Assembly (NCBI GenBank): GCA_030686995.1
Contig: CM060695.1
Coordinates: 101,336,871 to 101,400,870 of the forward strand
Direction of reading: 5' to 3'
From: Artemisia argyi
Lineage: Eukaryota; Streptophyta; Magnoliopsida; Asterales; Asteraceae
DNA: 64,000 nucleotides
The notes beneath the pieces were generated by a model. It was not told the DNA's origin and made no database searches. It saw only the letters and a program-made list of their open reading frames with translations. Position 1 is the stretch's first letter. Each line of letters opens with the position of its first letter. Below are positions 1-10,798 of this stretch, one piece after another. The position numbers and the translations under genes are program-made.

Positions 1-587
1 ATAGATGTTAGTAATAGCTTTGCTGTAGTGGAACATCTAAGGTACAATAATAATAGTCACTGAGACCCGAGAAATTTATACAAAACATCACTAAAGAAAA
101 CATATACTTTGGATACAAATTTTCTCCAAATTTCTTAAAAAATAAGCAAAACTAAACAAATGATCCTTGTTAATAACCCCAATACACAATCACACTTTTT
201 AGTACTACTCATAATCACCAATTTAGGTCAAGAGATTTCATCCACATTCTCACATAATAAATACTTACGGAGTAATAAATAAAACTTTTTACACACTTTC
301 TCAAAATACAAAGACTATATAAATTTACAAGTATTCTTCTTATATAAAATGAATATGATCACTAAACTTACAATTACAGTAATAAGTTGGTTTGATATGC
401 AAAAATCATCATTTTTTGTTGTGGTAAAAGTCAAGTAGTTGAATCGATCAAAGAGAGCCGAGGTTGGTCAAAGTGGGACCTACTTTCCTGTCTGGCCCAA
501 ATCTTTGTTTAATACGGGCTTTGGAGGAACATGTTTCCAAGTTTCTTTGCTTCGTTAGTTGAAGCCCAAACGTGGTTTACTTTAGGC

Positions 588-619
<32 letters not shown>
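1..619. other. No gene recognised; AT-rich flank ending in a T run
   Basis: I see no coding frame, RNA gene or repeat boundary here. The stretch is AT-rich and ends in a homopolymer T run (about 591-618) that directly abuts the fold-back element starting at 620. A similar T run follows the other end of that element, so the T tract may be part of the target site. Confidence 0.5.
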
Positions 620-620
<1 letters not shown>

Positions 621-2250
621 TAAATTACATGGTTCGTCCCTGTGGTTTGGCCAAAATCCCTAATTGAGTCCTTATCTTTTCAACTGCGCCAATTGAGTCC
701 TTACTTTGAAACTATGTAACACTATTAGTCCTTATCTCTAACTGTCGTTATCTCAATTGGCAAAGTTAGTCCATTAACCAAACGATCATTTGCAACGTTA
801 GTCTTTTTACTAACGATCGTTAGTCCAAAAAAAATAATTGAAAAATTCGCAAAAAATTCTAGTTTTTTTTTTTCAAAAAAAATAATTTGAAAAAAAAAAT
901 TCTAATAAAATTATTTCTTAAAAAATTCGAAAAATTTTCTAAAAACAAATTTGACGAATTTTTTTTTTCAAAAAAAAAAAAAATAATAATTTGAAAAAAA
1001 AAAATCTAATAAAATTATTTCTTAAAAAATTTGAAATAATTTCTAAAAAAAAAATTTTTGACGAAATTTTTTTTTTCCAAAAAAAATAATTTGAAAAAAA
1101 AATTATAATAAAATTTTTTCTTGAAAAATTCGAAAAAATTATATAACTTACTAAGATAACTTAAAAATTTTTTAAAAAAAATCACGTAAGACTTGTTTAT
1201 AACCTGACAACGTTTCACTTCACTCATATACACACCTAACATTATACTAATGCTTGTGTCGAGTATCGAATGATTAAACCCAATGATACTAAACAGATTC
1301 GACTAGCCAAACTACCAAATTAACGAATATGTTTTTATCATCATCTCATACACTTTCTATTTCATCATTTTATGCGAGCTATATCCATTCGTCTAAACAA
1401 ACCCTTTATGTCAAAAAAAAAAAAAAAAAAAAAAAAAAAAACAAAAAACAAAAAAAACAAAAAAACAAACTAGATCGCTATATTTTTGTGAACCCTAATA
1501 ATAAATAGCAATCTACGGTTTTTTTTTTTTTTTATTTTTTATTTTTTATTTTTTATTTTTTGACATAAAGGGTTTGTTTAGACGAATGGATATAGCTTGC
1601 ATAAAATGATGAAATAGAAAGCGTATGAGATGATGATAAAAACATATTCGCTAATTTGGTAGTTTGGCTAGTCGAATCTGTTTAGTACGATTGGGTTTAA
1701 TCATTTGATACTCGACTCAAACATGAGTATAATGTTAGATGTGTATATGAGTGAAGTGAAACGTTGTCGAATTTTTTAAGAAAAATTTTATTAGATTTTT
1801 TTTTTCAAATTATTTTTTTTGGAAAAAAAATTTCGTAAATTTTTTTTTAGAAATTATATACGAATTTTTTTAAGAAATGATTTTATTAGAATTTTTTTTT
1901 TGGAAAAAAAAAATTTAGTCAAAATTTTTTTAGAAATTTTTTCGAATTTTTTAAGAAATAATTTTATTAGAATTTTTTTTTCAAATTATTTTTTTTTTAA
2001 AAAAAAATTAGAATTTTTTTCGAATTTTTCAAATTATTTTTTTTGGACTAACGATCGTTAGTAAAAGGACTAACGTTGCAAATGATCGTTTGGTTAATGG
2101 ACTAACTTTGCCAATTGAGATAACGATAGTAAGCGATAAGGAGTAACAGTGTTACATAGTTTCAGAATAAGGACTCAATTAGCGCAATTAAAAAGATAAG
2201 GACTCAATTAGGGATTTTGGCCAAACCATAGGGACGAACCATGTAATTTA

Positions 2251-2251
<1 letters not shown>
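620..2251. mobile_element. Fold-back DNA transposon with terminal inverted repeats of about 0.8 kb
   Basis: The two halves are inverted copies of each other. The left end reads GTAAATTACATGGTTCGTCC and the right end is its reverse complement, finishing at 2251. Inner blocks also pair: 1265-1410 matches 1560-1735 inverted, including the segment TAAAGGGTTTGTTTAGACGA at 1565. The apex near 1470-1510 is A/T-rich and unpaired. No transposase is present, so it is non-autonomous. Ends of this kind are found on fold-back and Mutator-like plant elements, but a 9-bp target duplication cannot be read because both flanks are T runs. The frames seen inside (Lys/Phe-rich) are low-complexity artefacts. Confidence 0.85.
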
Positions 2252-2997
<746 letters not shown>

Positions 2998-3211
2998 CAG
3001 GAGGCGTTACACGTAGATAATGCCACGTAAACGCCACCTCATTGCCAAGTAATTCATTATCAGCCATGTCATCACATTGTCGCCATGTAAGCAACTTTTT
3101 TTGCCACCTAAGCATGCATTTTTTTAAACTAAAATTCGGTTTTAATTAAATAAATCATGCCACATAAACAACATTTTGTAGGGCTAAAATTCGGTTTTAA
3201 TTAAATCAAAA

Positions 3212-3297
3212 AATTTGGCCTTTACAAGATTCGAACATGGGTCTATTAGTCCACAAACAAGTGCTTCAACCAATGGAGCAAGCTAGAAGTTGTGATA
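3212..3297 (-). other. tRNA-like / Pol III promoter-like relic
   Basis: On the minus strand this reads like a decayed tRNA or SINE head. An A-box-like segment (CTTGCTCCATTGG, complement of about 3269-3281) is followed about 40 nt later by a B-box-like segment (GTTCGAATCT, complement of about 3229-3238). The order and spacing match an internal Pol III promoter. I could not fold a convincing acceptor stem, so this is not a functional tRNA; it could be a SINE fragment or chance. Confidence 0.35.
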
Positions 3298-3967
3298 GAC
3301 AATTTAAAAACAAAATATATATGTTTTAATCACTCCACAATTCAACTTAGGAAACTTAATTCATTCATTATATATTTTTTTACACAACCCTAATATCATT
3401 CGGTTCAACAATTTTTTTCCCTCAAAACCCTAATATCATTCACTGATCCAGTTTATATTAAATCATGCAAACTATATTGTTTTTTTATTGATTCATTTTT
3501 TATTCTCATCGTTACAGTTTGAAGGAGTTTGGTTCATTGGAAGTTTTTGATCCACTATTTTAAAGTCCATGCCATTCATGGTTAGTTGGTGATTGATGTT
3601 GGTGATTATGTTGGTTTGTGCTCATGAAAGACCTCATTGACTGAAGTTTCCTATGATATGCATATATGGATTTGTATGTTACTAAATATAATAACATGGT
3701 GATTGTTTACAGCCTAATATCTATATGATGATGGCATTAACAATGTTTAACCTAAATAAAAGCTTGGGTTTTGTAGGTGCACTAATGGAACAGGTTTTTG
3801 GGACCAATTTATTCGATACCAATCTTGCCCTCACCATCTATACTGTACATAGGTATGGTGATAAATGGTAATTAAAGAGTGATTTTACTTGCACAGGTAG
3901 AAATTTCTTAGCTTTTATAGAACTTTTTTGTGTTTTAGGTAAGGTACCATAACACTGAAATTTGCAG

Positions 3968-4185
3968 GAATCATCTGAGTTCCAAAAAAGATTATTTGAG
4001 AGTTTTGTTGATTTAGTTAGGGCTATTGCAGCAAGCCATCTGTGGCAGGTCAAAATCTTTGCATATTCTTCATCCTTGTCTTTATTTTTCAACTTCAGCT
4101 AACATCTATGTAACCTTATAATTAAACCATGCAGCTTGTGGCTGTACGTGCTGATCTAAATGGGCATTTGAAGGCCATCAAAGAT
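3968..4185 (+). pseudogene. Gamma-tubulin complex component 4 (GCP4) fragment, two exons
   Basis: Two exon-like blocks join in frame. Block one (3968-4048) follows TTTGCAG and ends before GT, encoding a peptide that finishes RAIAASHLWQ. Block two (4135-4185) follows ATGCAG and encodes LVAVRADLNGHLKAIKD before a stop. The combined string matches my recollection of the plant GCP4 segment around HLWQLVVVRADLNGHLKALKD, part of the spindle-pole/gamma-tubulin ring complex family that nucleates microtubules. The family protein would continue; here it stops right after KD, which may be the capture breakpoint. Only about 44 of several hundred residues remain, so it is non-functional. Family identity is from memory and needs a protein search. 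Confidence 0.65.
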
Positions 4186-4413
4186 TAATCCTAATTTATT
4201 TGTTTATTCCAAATTTATTTGCAGATTCGTTTTAATAGCACATTCTAATCGAAAGTGAGGTAATTTTAATTGCTAATTATTATTTTTATTTAATTTAACT
4301 ATAGGAGATTGTTATTTTAGGTTTAGATTTTTTTAGTCGATCAATGGATGAGGATCTACCGGTAAGTTTTTTGACACTTTTTAATTAGTTATATATGTTT
4401 TTAACTGGCACAA

Positions 4414-4608
4414 GTAGGTCTATCAGTCCCTCCCAGGCTCACTATTTCAACTGAAGCATGTAATGAATATGTACAAAGTGGGAAAAAGCTTCCTTCAGGT
4501 TTATGGGATGAAATTTTGGAAGGCTTGCAATATGTCCAACAAGAAATGGGTGCATCTTTAGGTGACCCGACCAAGCCTCTCCTACTTTCAGTCAGATCCG
4601 GTGTTGTT
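4414..4608 (+). pseudogene. Pyruvate, phosphate dikinase (PPDK) fragment
   Basis: An open stretch of about 65 codons contains [13 protein letters not shown], then [20 protein letters not shown], and closes with [10 protein letters not shown]. This matches the N-terminal nucleotide-binding region of plant PPDK, which interconverts pyruvate and phosphoenolpyruvate in plastid and cytosol. The usual Gly of VPPGLT is Arg here. Similarity ends after VRSG, where the gene would continue toward the SMPGMMDTV segment; the following bases look non-coding. With one partial exon it cannot be functional. It sits between the GCP4 and CRAL-TRIO pieces on the same strand. Confidence 0.8.
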
Positions 4609-4731
4609 TTGTTATACATGTACACCTATCATATAACTATGATTTTTTCCTGTGTCTTTCGTATAAAGGTTGGTTATATTTTCAGTTAATCTAATTCCTA
4701 ATACTAATTGTGTTTGTTGCGCTTTTCTCAG

Positions 4732-5187
4732 CATGTCCATCTTTCGGCATCATGGTATTTCTCAGAAACAGCAAAGGAGACTCCTGAGCTGAAATCTGAA
4801 TCTAAGGTAACTACAAGCTGTAGAACACGCAACTAACTTTAGTATTTGAGATTATTTGTTTATGATGCGTCATTTAACTCATTGTTAACTTCATGTGTGC
4901 ATCAATGATAGTAACTTAATAACATCATTTGATTGTGAGAATATTTTGAAAAATGGTTTTCGAAATGATGACCTCATGGTGGTGGCTGATGTATCTTCTG
5001 GTGACTGCAGGTCAATGAGCTTAAATCTGCTTTTGGACCACTTACTGGACGTAACTCACTGTACTACGCTGATGCATGTTGTAGAAGATATTTAGATGCC
5101 TTGAATTGGAATGTAGACAAAGCAAAGAAGATGTTTGAAGAAACACTTGCATTGAAATCAACATGTATTCCCAAAGAAATTAATTGG
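4732..5187 (+). pseudogene. Sec14-like (CRAL-TRIO N-terminal) lipid-transfer protein fragment, two exons
   Basis: Exon-like block one (4732-4806) follows TTTTCTCAG and ends in AAG before GTAAC. Block two (5011-5187) follows GACTGCAG and ends at a TGG before GTTAG. They join in phase 0. Block two encodes VNELKSAFGPLTGRNSLYY, then RRYLDALNWNVDKAKKMFEE and PKEINW, the typical CRAL-TRIO N-terminal helix bundle of plant Sec14-like phosphatidylinositol-transfer proteins (family form: RRYLEARNWNVDKAKKMLEE). The lipid-binding CRAL-TRIO domain itself is absent; the sequence after the donor does not continue it. The splice sites look intact, so the piece could still be spliced into a chimeric transcript. 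Confidence 0.75.
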
Positions 5188-5669
5188 GTTAGTGATCGAT
5201 GTTTCATTCATGAGTCCATGTTAATGATTCCAATATAAATAGGAAATTCAATGTGGCAATTTTGACATGTTTTCTTGGAAATGGTCAACTTGGTTGGGTA
5301 TTATCTCAAGCAGGTTAAATGGGTCAACTTAAAGGATTTAACTCGAAGGGATCAGATCAAATGTTTAAAAGTCGCTCACAGTTTACTTCCGAAATTCTAT
5401 TATTTGGAGATTATTTGACACATAATAAATAGTTCTAGAATAAGACATAATAGTTTTTTTGTTTTGTCAATCCAACCGAGCATAGTTTGGTTCAACCCCT
5501 TACCCAACCTGGTCATCTTACACTTATAGTAAAAAGTCGTTTTTATCTCTTATATATCAATGCTTCAGTTAATGTCAAGTAACCAACAATAGAAATAATA
5601 TAAACCAACAGATATCACACTTAGGTAATTCGTTACACACCTTTTGTGTTATTTTAGATGTGAAATAAT
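5188..5669 (+). other. Intron-like or capture-junction spacer
   Basis: AT-rich non-coding sequence between the CRAL-TRIO exon and the first pectate lyase similarity. It may be CRAL-TRIO intron joined to pectate lyase intron; the junction cannot be placed by eye. Confidence 0.35.
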
Positions 5670-5929
5670 TGGCATGCAAGATGCTCCACTCTAGATTGTC
5701 TTCATACGTGACATGGTTATCCAATTGAAGCAAGAACTTATCATGAACAGTTTAAAGACAACTGATGCTTGTGGGATAAATGTACACATTGCTGATGGAG
5801 CTTGCCTTACAATCCAGTTTTTACTAACATTATCATCCATGGTTTACACATCCATGACTGTAAACCCACTGGAAATGCCTTGGTGAGAAGCTCCCTTTCT
5901 TATTATTGTTGGCGGACAATGGCTGATGG

Positions 5930-7445
5930 TAGGGCTGGCATAACAGGTTACACGAACCTGTTAAGACACGAATCTGTTAAGACACGAACCTGTTAAGGTC
6001 AAACACGAACACGACCTGTTAGCTTATCGTGTCATTTTTCTGAAACACGAACACGACACGAAAATAAATAGGTGCACCTGTTAAGACTTGTTAAGAACCT
6101 GTTAACATGCGTATGACCTGTTAAATGTGTTAAGAACCTGTTAACATGCATATAACCTGTTAAGAACCTGAACCTGTACCTGTTAAGAACCTGAACTTGA
6201 AGATACTTGAAGATGCAAAAGTTCATACATAATGCAAAAGTTCATACAATTTTAAATAACCCATAGAAGTACAGAACATGAAACATAAATCACAAATCTT
6301 AAGTCTTAACTATTACATAATGATAATAATCCTTAACAATACGAAGTGCGCCTTTCTCATCTTTGTCAAAGAAATTCCAACAAATAGATCGTTCCTTACG
6401 TTTTCTCTTGGCTCCTACTTCCCTTTCCATGGACTCGACCTCATCAGGTTGTGTAGACTCAGGGTCAATTTCAATACATTCAGAATCCATCTACAAGCAA
6501 CAAAAATACACAATAAGACAATGACTCGGAACAAAAAGCTCAAAACTAAAGAGTAAATAAGCAATCAAGCTGCTGCTGCATACTAAGCTGCTGCTATAAC
6601 CTATTTAATCATTTCAAGCTGCTGCTATTCTGCTGCATACTCGACCTCATCAGGCTGCATACTAAGCTATTTAATCATTTCAAGCTGCATACTAAGCTGC
6701 TGCATACTAAGCTGCTGCATACTAAGCTATATCGATTGAACAGTAAATCAAATACCAGTAAATCCTTTCAAGTTTAACCCTTTTGCGTACCAGTAAATCC
6801 AAGAATAATTAATAATCGATTTAATCGTAAATCAAATACCAGTAAATCCAACAGTAAATCAAAGTCTTAAAACCTATTTAATCGGCTTATCGATTGAACA
6901 TTTGAACGAGAGATTCGACAACAATAATTAATAATCAAGAATGAAAGATTCGACAAACAAAATACCTGTTTATAATCAAGAATAGATTGAACGATTGAAC
7001 GATTACTTCATCCGTATAACGATTGAACGATTGAACGATTACTTCATCCGTATTCCGTGCGTTAGTTTGGAGTTGAACGATTGAACGATTGCTAGATGAG
7101 AGGAATAGATTGCTGAGATTGAACGATTTGAGATGAGATGGATAGGAAACCTGAGATTGAACAGTTTGGAGTGGTGAGTGGTGACTGATAAAGTTGGAGG
7201 CGGATAAGAGATGGATAGGATTTTAGGGCTTTTATTTTTAAGAATTATATTATTAATTTATTATATATATATTATAATGTTAACAGGTCATAACAGGTCT
7301 TAACAGGTCTGACCTGTTAAGACACGAAAATTAACAGGTCTGACCTGTTAAGACACGAAACCTGTTAAGGTCAAGACACGAACCTGTTAAGAACAGGTCG
7401 TGTCGTGTCGTGTTAACAGGTTTCGTGTCAAAATTGCCAGCCCTA
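5930..7445 (-). mobile_element. Non-autonomous hAT transposon with 8-bp target duplication
   Basis: The ends are inverted copies (left TAGGGCTGGCA; right TGCCAGCCCTA). They are flanked by a perfect 8-bp direct duplication GCTGATGG (5922-5929 and 7446-7453), which is diagnostic of the hAT superfamily. Excising the element and one duplication restores continuity of the pectate lyase coding text. Subterminal zones (5945-6200 and 7280-7440) are crowded with ACCTGTTAAG and its complement, the kind of subterminal motif hAT transposases bind. The interior has a minor CTGCTGCATACTAAG repeat cluster (6570-6730). Strand is set by the transposase remnant on the minus strand. Confidence 0.93.
6299..6490 (-). 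pseudogene. Remnant of a hAT transposase N-terminus
   Basis: A 63-residue frame begins MDSECIEIDPESTQPDE and contains KRKRKERSICWNFFDK. This acidic start followed by a Lys/Arg patch and a W..F motif resembles the region just before or at the BED zinc finger of plant hAT transposases. The BED Cys/His residues, the catalytic core and the dimerisation domain are missing, so it would be a deletion derivative of an autonomous element. The similarity is weak and short; it may instead be a chance frame. Confidence 0.45.
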
Positions 7446-8225
7446 GCTGATGGTGACGCTATCTCCATCTTTGGGTCAAGCTATGTATGGGTCAATCACA
7501 ATTCTCTAATTGTGCTGATGGACTCGTGGATGCTATCATGGGCTCAACTGCAATCACCATTTCAAACAATTACTTCACTCATCACAACGAGGTGTGTAAC
7601 TCTTAATTAAAGTAATAGATCAACCCTTTTCCGAAATATGATATATGATGCATTTAAAACAGGTGATATTGTTGGGCCACAGTGACTCGAATACAAGAGA
7701 CAAATTAATGCAAGTGACTATTGCCTACAATCATTTTGGAGAATGTCTTATTCAAATAATGCAAAGGTACTAAATATCAAAATAAGTTCACAAAAACACG
7801 TAAGCAAAAATTAATAAGTCATATAACTTATTTTTTTATAAACAACGACATGGGTATTTCCATGTCGTGAACAATGACTACTCCCATTGGGAGATGTATG
7901 CTATCGGTGGAAGTGTAGATCCGACCATTAACAATCAAGGAAGTGCAGAACCGACCATTTGCTAAGGAGGTACTGATAGTTAATAAAAATCTCTTCTGAT
8001 TTTACCACTCATGGAATTATTAGAATGTTTGATTGTAGATCATAATCTAAAAATGCATATGATTTCAGGTTACTAAGAGAGTCGACACGGATAGAATCAA
8101 ATGGCACGGGTGAAATGGAGATAAGAGGGTGACCTACTTCTTAATGGGGTTTATTTCTTCCCATCAGAAGCTGGAGCCGCTTCCAGCTATGCTCGGGCTT
8201 TGGTGCAAAGTCATCTGCTTTGTTT

Positions 8226-9946
8226 AGGTAGCTGATCGAGTATATGCGAGGTGACTCCACTATTTTCTACTTTATATTGCTTGAAACTGTTATCTAATGG
8301 CTGCTGTTGGAAGTCTGGCTTTTAAATTTACCATCGCGATACATACAGCTTAACAAGAATGCTATCAGGTTTCTTATTTATAACTATGCATATATGACAA
8401 TAATGTATTCATTTCTTTTAGGCTATATTCAATGAGCATTGCAAGATGTTGGGTAGCTTTGATTGAAGAAAAATCCAAGGCTCACTTGCCACCCTAACAC
8501 AAACACACTTCTCCTGGCCTTACAGTTCCTTCGTTGTCGAAGTACCAGTTACGCTTTTATGAACCCTCAACTTGGTTAATGGTTAGTACTTTAGGTACTT
8601 TGGCTTAGTTGGGATTGGGTAACTGATATGTACTCTTTTGTTAGAAATTTAATAGTGTAAGTAAAATCTAAAGAAATGTTTATTTCAGATTCAACAAAAT
8701 GTCAAAATGCATATACTAATCGGGTGTGGTCAGGGGGTATTACAGAAGTATATGGATATAGAAAAATTAAGACTTTAGCATAAAGTTTAAGTACAAAGTC
8801 TTAAGATCAGATAACTAACTTATGTGCATGAGCCATGAAGTACTGATTATTAACCAAATAATCACTCAGTCGAATGTTAATGGATAAAAAAGGACTCACA
8901 AATTTTTAGCTTCTCTCATGGTTTAACTGTATATTTTTCATTGGCTCTCGACCATAATATATATTTTCAAACACGACAATTTTTTAGGATTTTGGCGGCA
9001 GACTATACTGATAGGAGTATCCATCTTGATCTTCCTTATAGTGCAACATCCATTGTAAGACCATTCTCTCCATTCCCTCCTGCTTTATACATTTTATATT
9101 GCACTCATTACATTTAAAAATTTTGACAAGGGGAAAAATGAATGTTAACCAGCTGCATGTTAAAATGAATGTCCTTAGATTTAAATGCTCATGAATGCAC
9201 AAATTTATTGATACACAAAGAAAGACTAATCACGTTTTCTTATGTTTGCGGCACATGAACTAAAGCTTACAAAAGGTAAAGCAATGACGAAATTGTGAAA
9301 TGGGCTAAATAAGCTTCTGATAGGATATATAGCTTTATGTTTCACGTAATGATTTTGGGAATTTTGGGATGCATTATAGTTATGCACATATTGCAGTCTA
9401 TACATACAAATGTTAAACTTTTTTTTATTTTTTATTTTTTTATTGTTAATTTTTAATATTATTTTTTTAATGAATCGAGAAGGAAAGGAGTTAAAGGTTC
9501 ACATTGAGGCCCACTACTATCATGGTCTCAAAGAGTAAAAATCGATGTTGGTGCTACAGATATAACTTCAAGTCTTCAACTACCTTTATTTCATTTGACA
9601 GAAAATGAAAATGGGCCTAAAACAACAAACAAAGTGAAGCCCATCAATAAATGAAGTGATGAACATGAGAAAACTGGGGACAACAAATAACGGAGATGGT
9701 CGAGAAAGGGTAGCACACCAACGATTGTGATTTAGGTACGTCGCTAACTGAATAAAAGCTTGCAAACTAATGTATCTCAGAATGGTTAGAGTACAATGAA
9801 AAGGTACGGAATATAAAAAACAACTATTCACTTTTTAAGGTAGTAATACTAATATATTTTTTTATGGTAATGAATTTTTGTTAGGAGGTCGGATTTTTTG
9901 TTTTCAATTTATTACTCCGTAATAACAAATGTGATTGAATGCACAG
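8226..9946 (+). other. Helitron interior with unrecognised exon-like pieces
   Basis: No gene family is recognised with confidence. Two stretches look exon-like: 8403-8500 after a TTTTAG acceptor-like site, and 8999-9051 (preceded by GCGGCAG, followed by GTAAGA), where one frame reads the hydrophobic segment TILIGVSILIFLIVQHP, as in a membrane helix. A T-rich stretch lies at 9420-9470. The rest is AT-rich spacer. Confidence 0.35.
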
Positions 9947-10039
9947 AGTAGAAACATCACAGTAAAGCTTGAACCAGAAGAACAAAGGGATGTAAATGCA
10001 ACAAGTACCAGGATGAATGGTTCCCATTCAGATAGCTAG
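9947..10039 (+). pseudogene. Possible captured terminal exon of an unknown gene
   Basis: After an acceptor-like AATGCACAG there are 30 sense codons ending in TAG. The peptide starts SRNITVKLEPEEQ and ends NGSHSDS. Composition is protein-like rather than low complexity and the phase matches a 3' terminal exon. I do not recognise the family. It lies about 450 bp before the Helitron 3' end and could be another captured piece. Confidence 0.3.
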
Positions 10040-10485
10040 ATATGCACATCCTGGAAAGACTCATTCGAGTGTCGGTTATACCTATAGCTTATTTTTTGTT
10101 AACTTAAGTATTTTAGCAATATTTATAAGGCTTACTCACCCATCGAACGGGCTATGCTTTGATATTTTGTTCTAGCGTACCACTTTGAAACTTTTTTTTC
10201 CTCTCATATTCGATAATCGTTTATTTTTTTCATTCTTAATGCATTTAATAAAAAATTTGGCATGTTTCTAGCTTTTTTTTCGTTAACTTATTTTTCTCAA
10301 TGATATTCGTAAGTCTGCTCCTTGGAAAACCACATATGTTTTACAATATAATTTTACTATATTAAATAATATTGAATTGCTTAAATTCATATTATACTTC
10401 CTTTGATTATTACGTAAAATTTTAAAATATAATTTTTCTACATTTCTCTCTATAGAAAAATAATCTAATGATATTTATAAGTCAT

Positions 10486-10516
10486 GCCCGCCCATCGGGC
10501 GGGCTTTGAATGCTAG
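10486..10516 (+). other. Helitron 3' terminus: hairpin plus CTAG
   Basis: GCCCGCCC-ATC-GGGCGGGC forms a perfect 8-bp stem (10486-10504). Eight bases later comes CTAG (10513-10516), followed by T. Plant Helitrons end in CTRR with a hairpin about 10 nt upstream and insert between A and T, so all three expectations are met. The downstream flank is a TA array, an AT-rich target as expected. Confidence 0.8.
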
Positions 10517-10722
10517 TATATATATATATATATATATATATAGGGGATATCTTGGCTACAATTATTGTAGCCAAGATAGCTACAATCCTTCACAAAATAT
10601 ACACACAATAAATTAGGGACCCACAACAAAAAATCAGGGACCCACAAAAATTAATAGGGACCCACAGTTTTTAACACAAAATTGTAGCCAATTGGCTACA
10701 ATTAAGTGTAGCTAATATATTG

Positions 10723-10796
<74 letters not shown>
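10517..10796. repeat. Two TA arrays flanking a 180-bp hairpin-bearing segment
   Basis: TA repeats at 10517-10542 and 10725-10796 bracket a unique segment. That segment opens with a 15-bp perfect inverted repeat (10548-10562 against 10564-10578, core TTGGCTACAAT/ATTGTAGCCAA). It also holds three direct copies of AGGGACCCACA about 20-25 bp apart, and later a second GGCTACAATT. It looks like a small element or element end inserted in a TA array, but I cannot name the family. Confidence 0.6.

Positions 10797-10798
<2 letters not shown>

Larger units (their letters stand above)
5670..8225 (+). pseudogene. Pectate lyase (polysaccharide lyase family 1) pseudogene, split by a hAT insertion
   Basis: Successive blocks match plant pectate lyases, secreted enzymes that cleave de-methylated pectin in cell walls. 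5674-5929 encodes [48 protein letters not shown] and MADG. 7446-7592 resumes with [19 protein letters not shown] and [13 protein letters not shown]. An exon after an intron (about 7662-7768) encodes [12 protein letters not shown] and [10 protein letters not shown]. About 7849-7970 encodes [20 protein letters not shown]. 8071-8220 encodes VTKRVDTD and DLLLNGVYF. Damage: a stop in PL(W)IVF, a 1-bp loss near 5811, a frameshift after VNHNSL, a deletion near 7950, a nonsense codon near 8109 and further shifts. The N-terminal part with the signal peptide is absent. The 1.5-kb hAT element at 5930-7445 interrupts the MADG/DG codons. Confidence 0.9.

Noticed and set aside
1015..2061. Lys/Phe/Asn-rich frames in the first fold-back element
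   Set aside because: Homopolymer-driven low-complexity translation in A/T runs; no family resemblance.
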